The translations under genes and the position numbers were made by a program. Below, piece after piece: positions 27,013 to 36,700 of a stretch of 64,000 bases of DNA (position 1 is the first letter of the stretch; each line of letters begins with the position of its first letter). This stretch comes from Ignavibacteria bacterium (GTDB taxonomy: Bacteria > Bacteroidota > Ignavibacteria > Ignavibacteriales > SURF-24). The stretch is from assembly GCA_025612245.1 (NCBI GenBank), contig JAAXKQ010000007.1, positions 62,001 through 126,000 on the forward strand, given 5' to 3'. Below the pieces are notes generated by a model. That model saw only the letters and a program-made list of their open reading frames with translations, had not been told where the DNA came from and ran no database searches.

Positions 27013-27037
27013 GCCCATTAAGAAGCCAAATAAAATT

Positions 27038-27075
27038 AGCCCCGCCTTAGCACACACTTTAAGGCGGGGCTTTTT
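27038..27075 (+). terminator. Terminator of alaS
   Basis: AGCCCCGCCTTA (27038-27049) pairs with TAAGGCGGGGCT (27060-27071) and a T4 tract follows. Confidence 0.9.
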
Positions 27076-27577
27076 AGTCTGCGCCCGGCACAGAGGCTGT
27101 GAATCCGCTGCCTTAAATAATTGGCAATTCAAACTTTTTCTTGTGCTTCAGTCCCTATAGGCGAGGGGTGCATTTTTCCCCCCATAGGAAGGTCTACGGC
27201 ATACACACAATCTGGCACCGGTTCATCACCTGCAGAAGTAAATTCATGAAAGAATGTAAATGCAGAACATCTTACATAACACAATTACCAAGCCCCTTTT
27301 TAAGGGGCCACATGTCTATAGCCCGGGGTAACCAAATCCCTACCAATAAAATCTAAACCAACAGAACAATGCATCCCCCAAGCTCCGGATAGACTGCCCC
27401 CGGGCTGAATCCAAACCCAATTCCAATTCCTCCCCCTTCATATTCCTTTCCTCCCTTAAACCTTGAACCTCGAACTTTGAACTCTTTCCCAACTTAAAAC
27501 TCAAAACTTAAAACTTAAAATCCCTCCGGGGCATGCTTGGAGGCGCTGTGGCAGCCAAGCCTCATAACCATACGTAC
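27076..27577. repeat. Noncoding stretch with heptanucleotide repeats and a dispersed-repeat remnant
   Basis: No gene is seen. Two runs of a 7-bp unit occur: CCTTGAA-CCTCGAA-CTTTGAA at 27461-27481 and CTTAAAA-CTCAAAA-CTTAAAA-CTTAAAA at 27493-27520, which share the form CYTYRAA. At 27292-27308 a small GCCCCTT/AAGGGGC palindrome precedes CCCGGGGTAACCAAATCC (27322-27339), a near copy of a motif at 2339-2355. Confidence 0.6.
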
Positions 27578-27606
27578 TTGACAAATCCTGGCGAATGGGA
27601 TATATT
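27578..27606 (+). promoter_or_regulatory. Sigma-70-like promoter upstream of the acyl carrier protein operon
   Basis: TTGACA (27578-27583) and TATATT (27601-27606) are separated by exactly 17 bases, an almost perfect sigma-70 consensus. A leader of roughly 195 bases would run to the ACP start at 27810. Bacteroidota promoters usually have a different consensus, so the close match is notable. Confidence 0.55.
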
Positions 27607-27809
27607 TATTTTAATCGTCCCCGTACCGGACGACTATCAGGCAACCCCCTCGAATTTTTGAACTCAGTAGTCTGGAGCTTATTATGCCGGATAAGAGTTC
27701 GTACATGCCCTTATTACTTTTACCGCCTTCCGGCCGCCCCGGATCTAATGCACTTTCTTACTTATCCCGGAACATCTTTGTTAACCTTCATATAAAGGAG
27801 CTATGAAAT

Positions 27810-28070
27810 ATGGAAAGAAACGAAGTGGAATTACGCGTGAAAAAGGTGATCGCTGAAGTGCTTGAAATGGACCAGAGTAAAATTCAGCCCGAGGCAAATT
27901 TTATATTCGACCTGGGCGCAGACTCAATGCAGAGCCTCATGCTCGTGGCGGGACTTGAAGAGGAATTCAATATAAGAATGGATGAGGATAAAGCCCTTGA
28001 GATACAGTCTGTCCTTGGAGCTGTCGATTATGTCGGCTCCATCCTCGCGGAAAAGGAGCACGCTAAGTGA
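27810..28070 (+). CDS. Acyl carrier protein
   Basis: 86 residues of four-helix ACP. Ser39 in LGADSMQS carries the 4'-phosphopantetheine arm in place of the usual DSL motif. The rest (LEEEFNIRMDEDKALEI and VDYVGSILAE) follows the family. AAGGAG lies upstream of the ATG at 27810. It overlaps the next gene by four bases, so it is probably a dedicated ACP and not the housekeeping AcpP, which normally sits with fab genes. Confidence 0.85.
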   Translation: MERNEVELRVKKVIAEVLEMDQSKIQPEANFIFDLGADSMQSLMLVAGLEEEFNIRMDEDKALEIQSVLGAVDYVGSILAEKEHAK

Positions 28071-30199
28071 GCTTCCGTAAAATGAAAACCAGGGAGGAAA
28101 TTGAAAGGATCTTTTACCCCGCTTCAATTGCCGTCGTCGGGACAAACAAGGTTAAAGGTACCGTACCCTGCGACATACTGGAAAACATTCTTAAGGACGG
28201 CTACCAGGGCATAATCTACCCCGTCAACCCGAAAGAACGCTCTATATGCGGACTCAGGGTTTATAAGTACGTCATCGATATTGAGGACCAGGTGGATCTT
28301 GCCGTTATTGTCTATCCCGCCTCTGTCTGCCACCTTGCGGTTGAACAGTGCGGGCAGAAGGGAATTAAGTCCATGGTGATCATTTCCGCCGGCTTCAGGG
28401 AAACGGGACCTCCCGGAACCGAAAGGGAAAAACTTGTCGGGCAAATTGCAAACAAATATGGCATCTCTTTTATCGGCCCTAACTGCCTCGGCATAATAAA
28501 TACGGATCCCCTGGTAAGAATGAACGCTTCGTTTGCGCGCAGGATGCCCGATGAAGGCAATATAGCTTTCGTCTCTCAAAGCGGGGCACTGTGTACTGCT
28601 GTATTGGACTATGCCGCCTCAAAGCACATAGGATTCTCCAAATTTATCAGCTTCGGCAATAAGGCCGAAATAAATGAAATTGACCTCCTGAACTATCTCA
28701 AGGACGACCCGCTTACAAAAGTAATCCTCCTTTATCTCGAGGAAATCAGCGATGTTCAGGCCTTTATGGAAATCTCCCGCACAATTATAAGCCAAACCCG
28801 TAAACCGGTCCTCGTCCTTAAAGCCGGAAGAACCCCCGAAGGCGCCTCTGCCGCGGCTTCTCATACGGGCGCTCTTGCCGGTAAAGACGAAATCTGCGAG
28901 GCAGCATTCCGCCAGGCGGGAATTATACGCTGCGACGACATAGAACAAATGTTCAACTACGCCATCGCTTTTGCATACAGGCCGCTTCCTAAAGGAAACC
29001 ACATCGCAATTATTACAAACGCCGGGGGACCCGGGGTGCTGACTACGGATATGGCCGTCAGAATGGGCCTTAAGCTATCTGAATTTTCTGAAGAAACTAC
29101 GCGCACGCTCAAGAAAAACCTCCCGGCGGCTGCAAATATTAAAAATCCCGTGGACGTAATAGGCGACGCTTCCCCGGAACGCTACAGCGTCGCACTGAAT
29201 GCGGCATTAAACGACGATAACGTAGAGGCTGCAATGGTAATCCTTACGCCGCAGTCAATGACCGATATTAAATCTGTCGCACGCGAGATTTCATCTGTGG
29301 CGGAAAATTCTGTCAAACCGGTGCTGGCCTCTTTCATGGGTGCCTCCGACGTTGCAATTGGAGTGGACCTGCTGCAGAAGAAAAATATTCCCCATTACCA
29401 ACTGCCTGAAAATATGTGCCGCGCCTTTGCATGCGCATACGGCTTTACAAAAGAGCTGGAAAAAAAGCATACCCCCGTCCCAAGGTTTGCGGATATCGAC
29501 TCTGCCGCAGTCCGCTGCCTTCTGGATGAGGCCCTTGCAGCAGGGAGGCACTACTTAACCGAAACGGAAACACTCAACATTCTGGAAGCCTGCAGGCTGC
29601 CCGTTTTGCCTAGAGCCGTCGTATCTTCATGCTCCGAAGCCCTCTATGTGGCTGCCGATATAGGCTACCCCGTCGTAATGAAAGTTGTCTCGGATTTTAT
29701 CGTGCACAAGTCCGATATGGGCGGCGTGGTGCTTAATATTTCAAGGCACGAGGAAGCCGAAGAGGCCTATAAAAAAATAATCCGTAACGCGGAGGCCTCC
29801 CTCCCTAAAGGCGCTATTGCGGGCCTGCTGGTGGAAAAAATGGTCGGGGATGGCCAGGAGGTGATACTCGGACTTAAAAGGGATCCGCAGTTCGGACCGG
29901 TTATTATGTTCGGCCTCGGGGGAATTTATGTGGAGGTCTTTAAGGATGTCAGTTTCAGAATTGCACCCGTGTGGAAGGAATCCGTCCGGGAAATGATCAC
30001 TGAAATCAGGTCCTTCCCCGTCCTTGCCGGCGTGCGCGGGAAAAAACCGAGAGACGTCGAAAGCATTGAAACCTGTATTGAACGCCTCTCGCAGCTTGCG
30101 CTCGATTTCCCCGAAATTAAAGAACTCGATATGAATCCGCTCATCGTTGAAGAAAAGGGAAAGGGCTGCTTTGTTGCTGACGCAAGAATAATCCTTTAG
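28067..30199 (+). CDS. ADP-forming acyl-CoA synthetase, fused alpha and beta subunits
   Basis: 710 residues. The enzyme class interconverts acyl-CoA, ADP and phosphate with acid, CoA and ATP through a phosphohistidine. Residues about 10-140 form a CoA-binding Rossmann domain (FYPASIAVVGTN). The ligase part carries His266 in ASHTGALAGK as candidate phospho-His. Residues about 480-710 form an ATP-grasp domain (GYPVVMKVVSDFIVHKSDMG, MFGLGGIYVEVFKDVSFRI, LDMNPL). The start is a GTG within the ACP stop (GTGA overlap) with AAGGAG nine bases upstream; an ATG at 28082 is the alternative. A tightly coupled ACP is unusual for this enzyme class. Confidence 0.85.
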   Translation: MSFRKMKTREEIERIFYPASIAVVGTNKVKGTVPCDILENILKDGYQGIIYPVNPKERSICGLRVYKYVIDIEDQVDLAVIVYPASVCHLAVEQCGQKGIKSMVIISAGFRETGPPGTEREKLVGQIANKYGISFIGPNCLGIINTDPLVRMNASFARRMPDEGNIAFVSQSGALCTAVLDYAASKHIGFSKFISFGNKAEINEIDLLNYLKDDPLTKVILLYLEEISDVQAFMEISRTIISQTRKPVLVLKAGRTPEGASAAASHTGALAGKDEICEAAFRQAGIIRCDDIEQMFNYAIAFAYRPLPKGNHIAIITNAGGPGVLTTDMAVRMGLKLSEFSEETTRTLKKNLPAAANIKNPVDVIGDASPERYSVALNAALNDDNVEAAMVILTPQSMTDIKSVAREISSVAENSVKPVLASFMGASDVAIGVDLLQKKNIPHYQLPENMCRAFACAYGFTKELEKKHTPVPRFADIDSAAVRCLLDEALAAGRHYLTETETLNILEACRLPVLPRAVVSSCSEALYVAADIGYPVVMKVVSDFIVHKSDMGGVVLNISRHEEAEEAYKKIIRNAEASLPKGAIAGLLVEKMVGDGQEVILGLKRDPQFGPVIMFGLGGIYVEVFKDVSFRIAPVWKESVREMITEIRSFPVLAGVRGKKPRDVESIETCIERLSQLALDFPEIKELDMNPLIVEEKGKGCFVADARIIL

Positions 30200-30279
30200 A
30201 AAGAGGCAGGGAAAAGTGCCCGTCTTTAATGGGCAAAAAAGAGAGAATGAGAACTATATAATATTCGGGAGGTCGGTGT

Positions 30280-32268
30280 ATGGACTTAAGAAATCTATCC
30301 GGATATGAAATCAATATGCTCTACAGCCAGGGCTGTACGGCTGACGACTGGGGCGCAATTCTGGTGCCCAGGGATTTTGATACCGAAAGGCTGCGCAATG
30401 TGCATTTCAGCGGCGATAACATACTGGGCTCTTTCAGAAAAAAAGTCCTCCTTTCCGGCGGCCTCGAAATGCCTTCCGGCATCTATCACTCGCACATTCA
30501 TAACTGCTCCTTCGGCAACGACGTTTACCTTAACGGCGTAGGGCTCATTGCCAATTACGACGTCGAGCACGACGTAATAATCGAAAACGTACTTACACTC
30601 GCAACCGAAGGCATGAGCTCTTTTGGGAACGGAATCGATATCGAAATACTGAACGAGGCCGGCGGCCGCAAAGTAAAAATCTATGACCGCCTCTCTTCCC
30701 AGATCGCCTACTTCCTGGCTTTCTATAGGCATAAGACGCCATTTATCAGCGGCCTGGAAAAAATGATCGATGACCGCGTTAAGGCCAGGACTTTTGAAAC
30801 GGGAAGAATTAAAAAATTCAGCCGCGTAACTAACTGCGGCAAAATTAAAAATGTCTTCATCGGCGAATTTTCTGAAATAGATGGCGCGCTTAAACTTGTT
30901 AACGGCTCTGTCCTGAGCTCAGAGGAAAATCCAGCCCTGATCGGCGCCGGGGTTGAGGCGGTGGATTTTATAGCCCAGGCAGGCTCACGCATCGAAAATA
31001 GCGCAATTCTTAACAGGTGCTTCGTGGGGCAGGGAGTACATGTCGGCCGGCAGTACTCGGCACAGGATTCAGCTTTCTTCGCAAACTCCGAGGCTTTCCA
31101 CGGCGAAGGCTGCTCCGTATTCGCGGGCCCTTACACGGTTACACATCATAAATCCACACTCCTTATTGCAGGATTTTTCTCTTTTTTCAACGCCGGAAGT
31201 GCCACAAATCAGAGTAACCATATGTACAGGCTTGGACCCGTGCACCAGGGGGTGCTGGAAAGGGGAGTCAAAACCGGCTCTTTCAGCTATCTCATCTGGC
31301 CATCAAGAATAGGAGCCTTTACAGCCCTGCTGGGCAAGCACTTTAATAATTTTGATTCCTCCGACTTCCCCTTCTCATATATCTCGGAAGAAGACGGAAA
31401 AAGTATTCTTACTCCCGCAATGAACCTGTTCTCAGCGGGAACCAAAAGAGACACAATGAAATGGCCCTTGCGCGACAGGAGAAAGGGTAACGGTAAACTC
31501 GACCTTATAAACTTTGACGCGTTCAGCCCTTACACCGTAGGCAGAATGCTGAATGCCGCGGCGATACTGCAGGACATGTACCGGAAAACTCCAAAGGAAG
31601 AAAAAACAGTTCCATACAAGGGAATAGAGATTAACCGCCTTATGCTCAGGACTTCGGCCAGGTATTACGAAATGGGAGTTAAGGTTTTTATGGGGCAATG
31701 CCTGGTCGAACAGATTGAAAAAACAGGGGCAAAAGTGCTTGATGAATTGAATACTGCTGAAGCCTTTACGGGCAGTGAGGTAATGGAGGTCTGGAACGAT
31801 ATAGCAGGGCTCCTTGCGCCTGTATCCGAAGTTAACCGCCTCGTGGACGCTGTTAGCTTCGGGGAGATAAACCGTATTGAAATTCTTGAGGATAAATTAA
31901 AACTCATCTGGCAAAGCTACCAGGAAAATAAGTGGCAATGGTGCCTGAGGCTCATTAAGAAAAGATGCGCCCTAAGCCGCGAAAACCTTACTCCCGGGTA
32001 CCTCGCCGGCCTCATACGTGACTGGAGAACCGAAGCCGTAAAGCTCAACAACATGATTTTGAAAGATGCAATGAGGGAGTTCGATGAGATTTCTAAAATA
32101 GGCTACGGAATTGACGGCAGCATGGACGAAGACTTTCTTGCCGTGCGCGGCAGTTGTGAGGAAAACAGCTTTATCGGGCAGTTGAAAGAAGAGAACGCGC
32201 AGATTGAGGAAAGGGCCCTTAAGGCTCTTTCAATTCTGGAAAGCCACATTGAAAGCGTTCATGCATAA
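30280..32268 (+). CDS. DUF4954 family protein
   Basis: 662 residues. It matches the DUF4954 family, common in Bacteroidota and with no established function. The first half has irregular left-handed beta-helix style strands (NCSFGNDVYLNGVGLIANY, VFIGEFSEIDGALKLVNGSV, AILNRCFVGQGVHVG), as in sugar-nucleotide or acyltransferase hexapeptide proteins. The second half (from about 430) is helical. The start has GGGAGG upstream, and an 80-base gap follows the ADP-forming synthetase, so the three genes may form one transcription unit. A role in glycan or nucleotide-sugar chemistry is only a guess from the fold. Confidence 0.8.
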   Translation: MDLRNLSGYEINMLYSQGCTADDWGAILVPRDFDTERLRNVHFSGDNILGSFRKKVLLSGGLEMPSGIYHSHIHNCSFGNDVYLNGVGLIANYDVEHDVIIENVLTLATEGMSSFGNGIDIEILNEAGGRKVKIYDRLSSQIAYFLAFYRHKTPFISGLEKMIDDRVKARTFETGRIKKFSRVTNCGKIKNVFIGEFSEIDGALKLVNGSVLSSEENPALIGAGVEAVDFIAQAGSRIENSAILNRCFVGQGVHVGRQYSAQDSAFFANSEAFHGEGCSVFAGPYTVTHHKSTLLIAGFFSFFNAGSATNQSNHMYRLGPVHQGVLERGVKTGSFSYLIWPSRIGAFTALLGKHFNNFDSSDFPFSYISEEDGKSILTPAMNLFSAGTKRDTMKWPLRDRRKGNGKLDLINFDAFSPYTVGRMLNAAAILQDMYRKTPKEEKTVPYKGIEINRLMLRTSARYYEMGVKVFMGQCLVEQIEKTGAKVLDELNTAEAFTGSEVMEVWNDIAGLLAPVSEVNRLVDAVSFGEINRIEILEDKLKLIWQSYQENKWQWCLRLIKKRCALSRENLTPGYLAGLIRDWRTEAVKLNNMILKDAMREFDEISKIGYGIDGSMDEDFLAVRGSCEENSFIGQLKEENAQIEERALKALSILESHIESVHA

Positions 32269-32271
32269 ACT

Positions 32272-32312
32272 AAAAAAGGCTATAAAGAAAAACTTTCCTT
32301 ATAGCCTTTTAA
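32272..32312. terminator. Bidirectional terminator after the DUF4954 gene
   Basis: AAAAGGCTATAA pairs with TTATAGCCTTTT with A and T tracts on the outer sides. It separates the convergent DUF4954 and NmrA-like genes. Confidence 0.85.
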
Positions 32313-32316
32313 TAAA

Positions 32317-33198
32317 TTATTTATATTGCTTTATCTTGAACTGTGCGAAATTTATTTTGTGCAGCCATTCCTTGAACGTGGTCAGTTCCACGTCGTAGTT
32401 GGATTTCAGGGCCTCAATGTCTACGTCATAACCCACCCTGTTGAACCAGTCAACCATCTGCGCGGTTTCCTTGCCTACGATGTTTTCAAATTCCTTCAGG
32501 CTGAGCTTTACGTAGCTTACGGGCTCACCCAGCTCGCTGCTGAGTATGGAGGCAACTTCGGGATAAGTCTTCGAATCACCTGCCAGCTCAATTTCCTTGC
32601 CCATATAAATATCGGGATTCGAAAATGCCTGCGTAACAAAAGCGCCAATGTCGTCAACTGCAATCATCTGCAGCGGAACATTTTCCTCCATTGCGCTTAC
32701 AAGCTTGCCGGCGAATATCTCATTTCTCATGCCGATAAAATTTTCCATGAAGAATACAGGCCGGAATATGGTGTATGCAAGTTTCTTTTCCTTTATGTAA
32801 TCCTCAATTTCTTTTTTGCTGTCAAAATGCGCAAGCCCCGTATTGCGCGTACAGCTTGCAACCGAGTTATAGATGAAATGCTGCACGTTGCTGTCCTTTA
32901 CGGCGTTGATGAGCGCTTTACCCTGTTCAACCTCACCCTGATAGCCGTGCTCCCAGAAGTTCTGCACGGCAAAGACTCCGAAGGCATCTTTTATGTGCTG
33001 CCTGAATGATCCCGGGTTATATAGGTCACCTTCAATTATTTCAACTCCTCTTTCCTTGAGCTTGCGTGCCTGCTCACTTCCGGGCGATCGGGTAAGCGCT
33101 TTTATCTGATAGCCCTCTTTGAGCAGGTGATTGACAACTGCGCCGCCCTGTTTGCCCGTGGCACCCGTAACAAAAATTAACTTGTTCCTTCCAGCCAT
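32317..33198 (-). CDS. NmrA-like NAD(P)-binding protein
   Basis: 293 residues. Starts MAGRNKLIFV and has the Rossmann motif TGATGKQGGAV at 11-21, then IIEGDLYNPGSF and FRPVFFMENFIG, typical of the NmrA/atypical short-chain dehydrogenase family that senses NAD(P) or reduces quinones. ATG at 33198 has GGAGGAAG just upstream, so the longer frame to 33318 is rejected. The catalytic Tyr-Lys pair of short-chain dehydrogenases is not evident, so a regulatory role is possible. Confidence 0.8.
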   Translation of the reverse strand: MAGRNKLIFVTGATGKQGGAVVNHLLKEGYQIKALTRSPGSEQARKLKERGVEIIEGDLYNPGSFRQHIKDAFGVFAVQNFWEHGYQGEVEQGKALINAVKDSNVQHFIYNSVASCTRNTGLAHFDSKKEIEDYIKEKKLAYTIFRPVFFMENFIGMRNEIFAGKLVSAMEENVPLQMIAVDDIGAFVTQAFSNPDIYMGKEIELAGDSKTYPEVASILSSELGEPVSYVKLSLKEFENIVGKETAQMVDWFNRVGYDVDIEALKSNYDVELTTFKEWLHKINFAQFKIKQYK

Positions 33199-33397
33199 TT
33201 GACTTCCTCCTTTTTTATCACATTTTATATCTTTTGAGAATCCTCTAACTATCTGTGCCGTTTTTAAGCTAAAAGAATTAGCCGTGAAAATCAATGTATT
33301 TGGAAAGTTGGACTTCATGGGGATAATGGTTTATATTAATCGGAGGTTTTAATATATTTCTGCTCGTAAACTAAATAAACAGGGGAGAAAAAGGGGC

Positions 33398-33727
33398 ATG
33401 GATCACAACTTAACTACTACTGCGTTTTCAATTGACGGCTATAAGGTGGCCCAAAATCTCGGCATCGTAAGGGGTATTGTCGTCAGGTCTCGCTCTATAT
33501 TCGGAACTATCGGCGCCAGCCTGCAGACCATTGTTGGGGGTAACATTTCGCTTTTTACGGAGCTCTGCGAAAAAACACGCAACGATTCATTCGAGCTCAT
33601 GGTAAAACACGCCGAGGAGCTTGGCGCAAACGGCGTAATTGGCATACGCTACGATGCCAACGAGGTAATGTCCGGCGTAACTGAAGTGCTTGCCTACGGC
33701 ACCGCCGTGGTGCTCGAAAAAAACTGA
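33398..33727 (+). CDS. YbjQ/DUF74 family heavy-metal-binding-like protein
   Basis: 109 residues with the family's VRGIVVRSRSIFGTIGASLQ and HAEELGANGVIGIRYDA motifs. YbjQ proteins form pentamers and are of unknown function. Its stop codon is only three bases from the end of the convergent large ligase gene at 33731, with no terminator between. Confidence 0.85.
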   Translation: MDHNLTTTAFSIDGYKVAQNLGIVRGIVVRSRSIFGTIGASLQTIVGGNISLFTELCEKTRNDSFELMVKHAEELGANGVIGIRYDANEVMSGVTEVLAYGTAVVLEKN

Positions 33728-33730
33728 TCG

Positions 33731-36700
33731 TTATGCCAGAAACCTTACCAGTCCGCCCCAGCGGCTGTCTACCCTGAACATGTGCTTTGAGAAAAAGGAC
33801 GTCAGGTAAAAATGCGTTGTAACAACCTGTATGCCTTCTGCCATTAAACGGTTGCAGAAGTCTTCCAGAAGCACACTTCCTATGCCGCGGCCGCGGAAAG
33901 GTGCCGCAACTACAATCCCTTCCAGGTGCACTACATTGGAATCCAGTATCTTGTAGCAGATTCCGCCGTTTACGCTTTCCTGCTCCTCATTGTCGGTTAA
34001 AATAAGGAAGTGATCCTCCGAGGTAATGTTAACAGGGTAGTCATCCAGAATGAAAAGACGGTTCAGGTTGCCTACTTCAAAAGGCGAGAGCGCCTGCCTT
34101 ACAACGTGAGCTACATTCCTGCGGTCGGATACAAGCGTCTTTACTATGACCGATTTCCTTTCGTCTTCGCCAATCGGAATGAGCTCCATCTGCAGCCTCT
34201 TCGAAACCTCCGGAAAAACGAGCTTGCTGAATACCTGCCTGTCCTCATACGAGGTGAGCGCGTCCTGAAGTTCGGAAAGCTCAATTAGCCTCGTTGCATG
34301 AACCTCCGGCTGCTCAAACATTACTCGTATCAGGTTCCTGAAGCTTTCCTTTACGTTCTCATCGGCATCGGCAAAGTAGGTCTTCTGGTAAAACATGTAA
34401 CGCGTTATTGCGGGAAAATGATTCAACTGGTAGAGCGAATAAAGCTTCCTTATAAACTGCTCGCGTGCCTCACTGGTTGACCCGGGGTTCTGCGATATCC
34501 ATTCGTTGTATCTTTCTACTGCCCCCAGAAGTGCAAGATTTTCATAAGGCTCGGTTTTCCTTTTCTCCAGGTACCTGTCAATTGCGTCTTTGAGGTCGAA
34601 CTCCTCATATCTCATAGGCGAATTTACCACGTCATTCTTCAGCGCCTCCAGGTACTTAAGCGCCCTCTTCTTCGTGAAAGCCTCAACTGCGGCGTCAAAC
34701 ATCCATTCAATCTTAATTGTGTCCTTGTTCCAGGGATAGTTGCCTATCGTCTGAAGATAAAAGTTCTTGATAAAAGGATGAATAATGCAGAGCGTATTGC
34801 TGTAAGGCTGCCAGCCCGACAAAGAAAGTATGCGCGAGTTCAGCTTCAGGTCGGCCTCAGGTACCACAACGTTTGTCGGCGTAATTGAACCCGGCGTAAG
34901 CGCGTAGCCGCTGTTCTGCCAGGCCTTGAGAAAGGCTGTAAACGCCCTGACAAAAAGGGCCTTCCACCTGTATTCGGTCTTAAGCGAGCGCTGTGTAGTC
35001 TTGACGCTCGAGTAATCGCGTATTTTGTCCCATACCGTCAGGTCATTTACGTAAGCCAGCGAGGCCGCCCCCATCTGTGAACGGAAGTTCCCGAATTTAG
35101 GCATTACGGAAGAAGTACCCGGGTAGCCCGATATCTTAATCATCCAGTAAATCGTCTCGCGCACCGCCGTACGCGTAATGTCGTCTTTTATAAGAAGCAT
35201 CAGGTCGTAGTGCTTGTCATATATCGTGTTTATGCTGATGCGGTATAAAAATGAGTTATGAGGCGAAAGTATCCTCGATATCCAGATGCCTTCATTCGGT
35301 ATATGCTTCAGGTTGAATTTGTCTTCTTCAAATATCAGCAGGAGCGATTCTTTGAGGAAAGTTGAGCAGAAGAGTACCTTCTCAATCCTGTTCCTTTCCT
35401 CGGCCGTGAAATCCTCCTGGAAGACTACTCTTTCGTTCCAGTTCTCTTTTTCCATTTCAAATGCAGTCAGTTCGAAAGTGGACTCGAACCAGGAAGAAAG
35501 CTTGTTGAAAAGCTCCTGTGCATAAGAAGAAAGCTGAGGCTCTTTCTTGTGAAGTATCCAGCTTACCAGCTCCTCTCTCACGGCGCCGTATGAATTCCTG
35601 TTGTGACGCGCAAAATTCACTAGCAGCTCAAGTATTCTCTTAAACTGCGTAACCATAACGCCCGAGGAATTCCAGTCGAGCGTCGTGCGGTACGATTCCA
35701 GCCTCTGGCGCAGCGCTTCAAGCCGCCCGCGCTCAAAATCCGCCTGTGAGATCTGCTCAATGCTTTTCTTGTTGATAAAAGGAAGCCCCGAGTTGATAAA
35801 TGCCGGCAGATACTTGCTGTAATCCAGCCACGGCTCGTCAAAAAGCAGTATCTTATAGGCGTAGCTCCTGACCTCAAAATCGGGATGCAGTGCGAGTGCC
35901 TCAAGCCTGCGCCTGATGAGGTATGCAACCCTGTGGCTTTCGGTGTGGAGCGATTTCTCCATTCGGGTTACCGCCTCCAGGGCAGCGCTGCCGCGCCCGT
36001 AAATGCTGGTTACTGCAACCTCATTTAACTCTTTTAGTTTTGCTTCCGGTATTTTGTTGCTGATAAGTGGAAGCTTCCCGCCATGAAGCCTGCTTAAACT
36101 GGAGGCAAGAAATACCTGCGGCGAAATTTTCTCATGAGGCGTATCCCACCCGTCCTTGCAAAGAGCAAAGTTGATGAGCGAAATGTTGCCCGTCCAGAGC
36201 ATGGGCTGCCTTATAAAGGTCCCCAGGTCCACCTGCTGGCCCCATACGACGTACTCAAAGTCTCCAATCTGCACCCTTTCTGTTTTGGCGTTAAACTTAA
36301 TGGTTATGCGCGTATTGTTCTGCCTGTTAAAAAGACCGTCATGCTGGCTTTTTATGTCGTATTCCGTAATCCCAAGGTCCCTTATTACCCAGCGCGGAAT
36401 GACAACCTTCAGGCTGTCAATCTTAAAGTCAACGTTTGGATATTTGTACATCCTGGCAATTTCAGCGGCAAAGCTGGCTTCAATGGCCTTGCGCCTCATG
36501 CTCCCCTTGGAAGTAAGCTCACCCCTTTGCTCCTCAAAATCCCTGCTCAGGATTGCAAAATCCACAATTCGTTCGTACGGGGCAAGCTCCCTGTTGGCCG
36601 AGGCAATAATGGGACGGAAGTAATCCGTCTGCTTCTTTTTGGAAACCGCTTTCTGAAGTATGGCGTCGGTATTGTCGGGGACGATTAAAAGCGTATTGTA

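Noticed and set aside
27076-27577. Possible CRISPR array or rRNA/tRNA gene in the 27 kb gap
   Set aside because: Repeats are only 7 bp with no spacer structure, and no cloverleaf was found.
27595-27795. 66-codon frame upstream of the ACP gene
   Set aside because: It starts at the putative -10 element and has no ribosome site, so it is more likely leader RNA.
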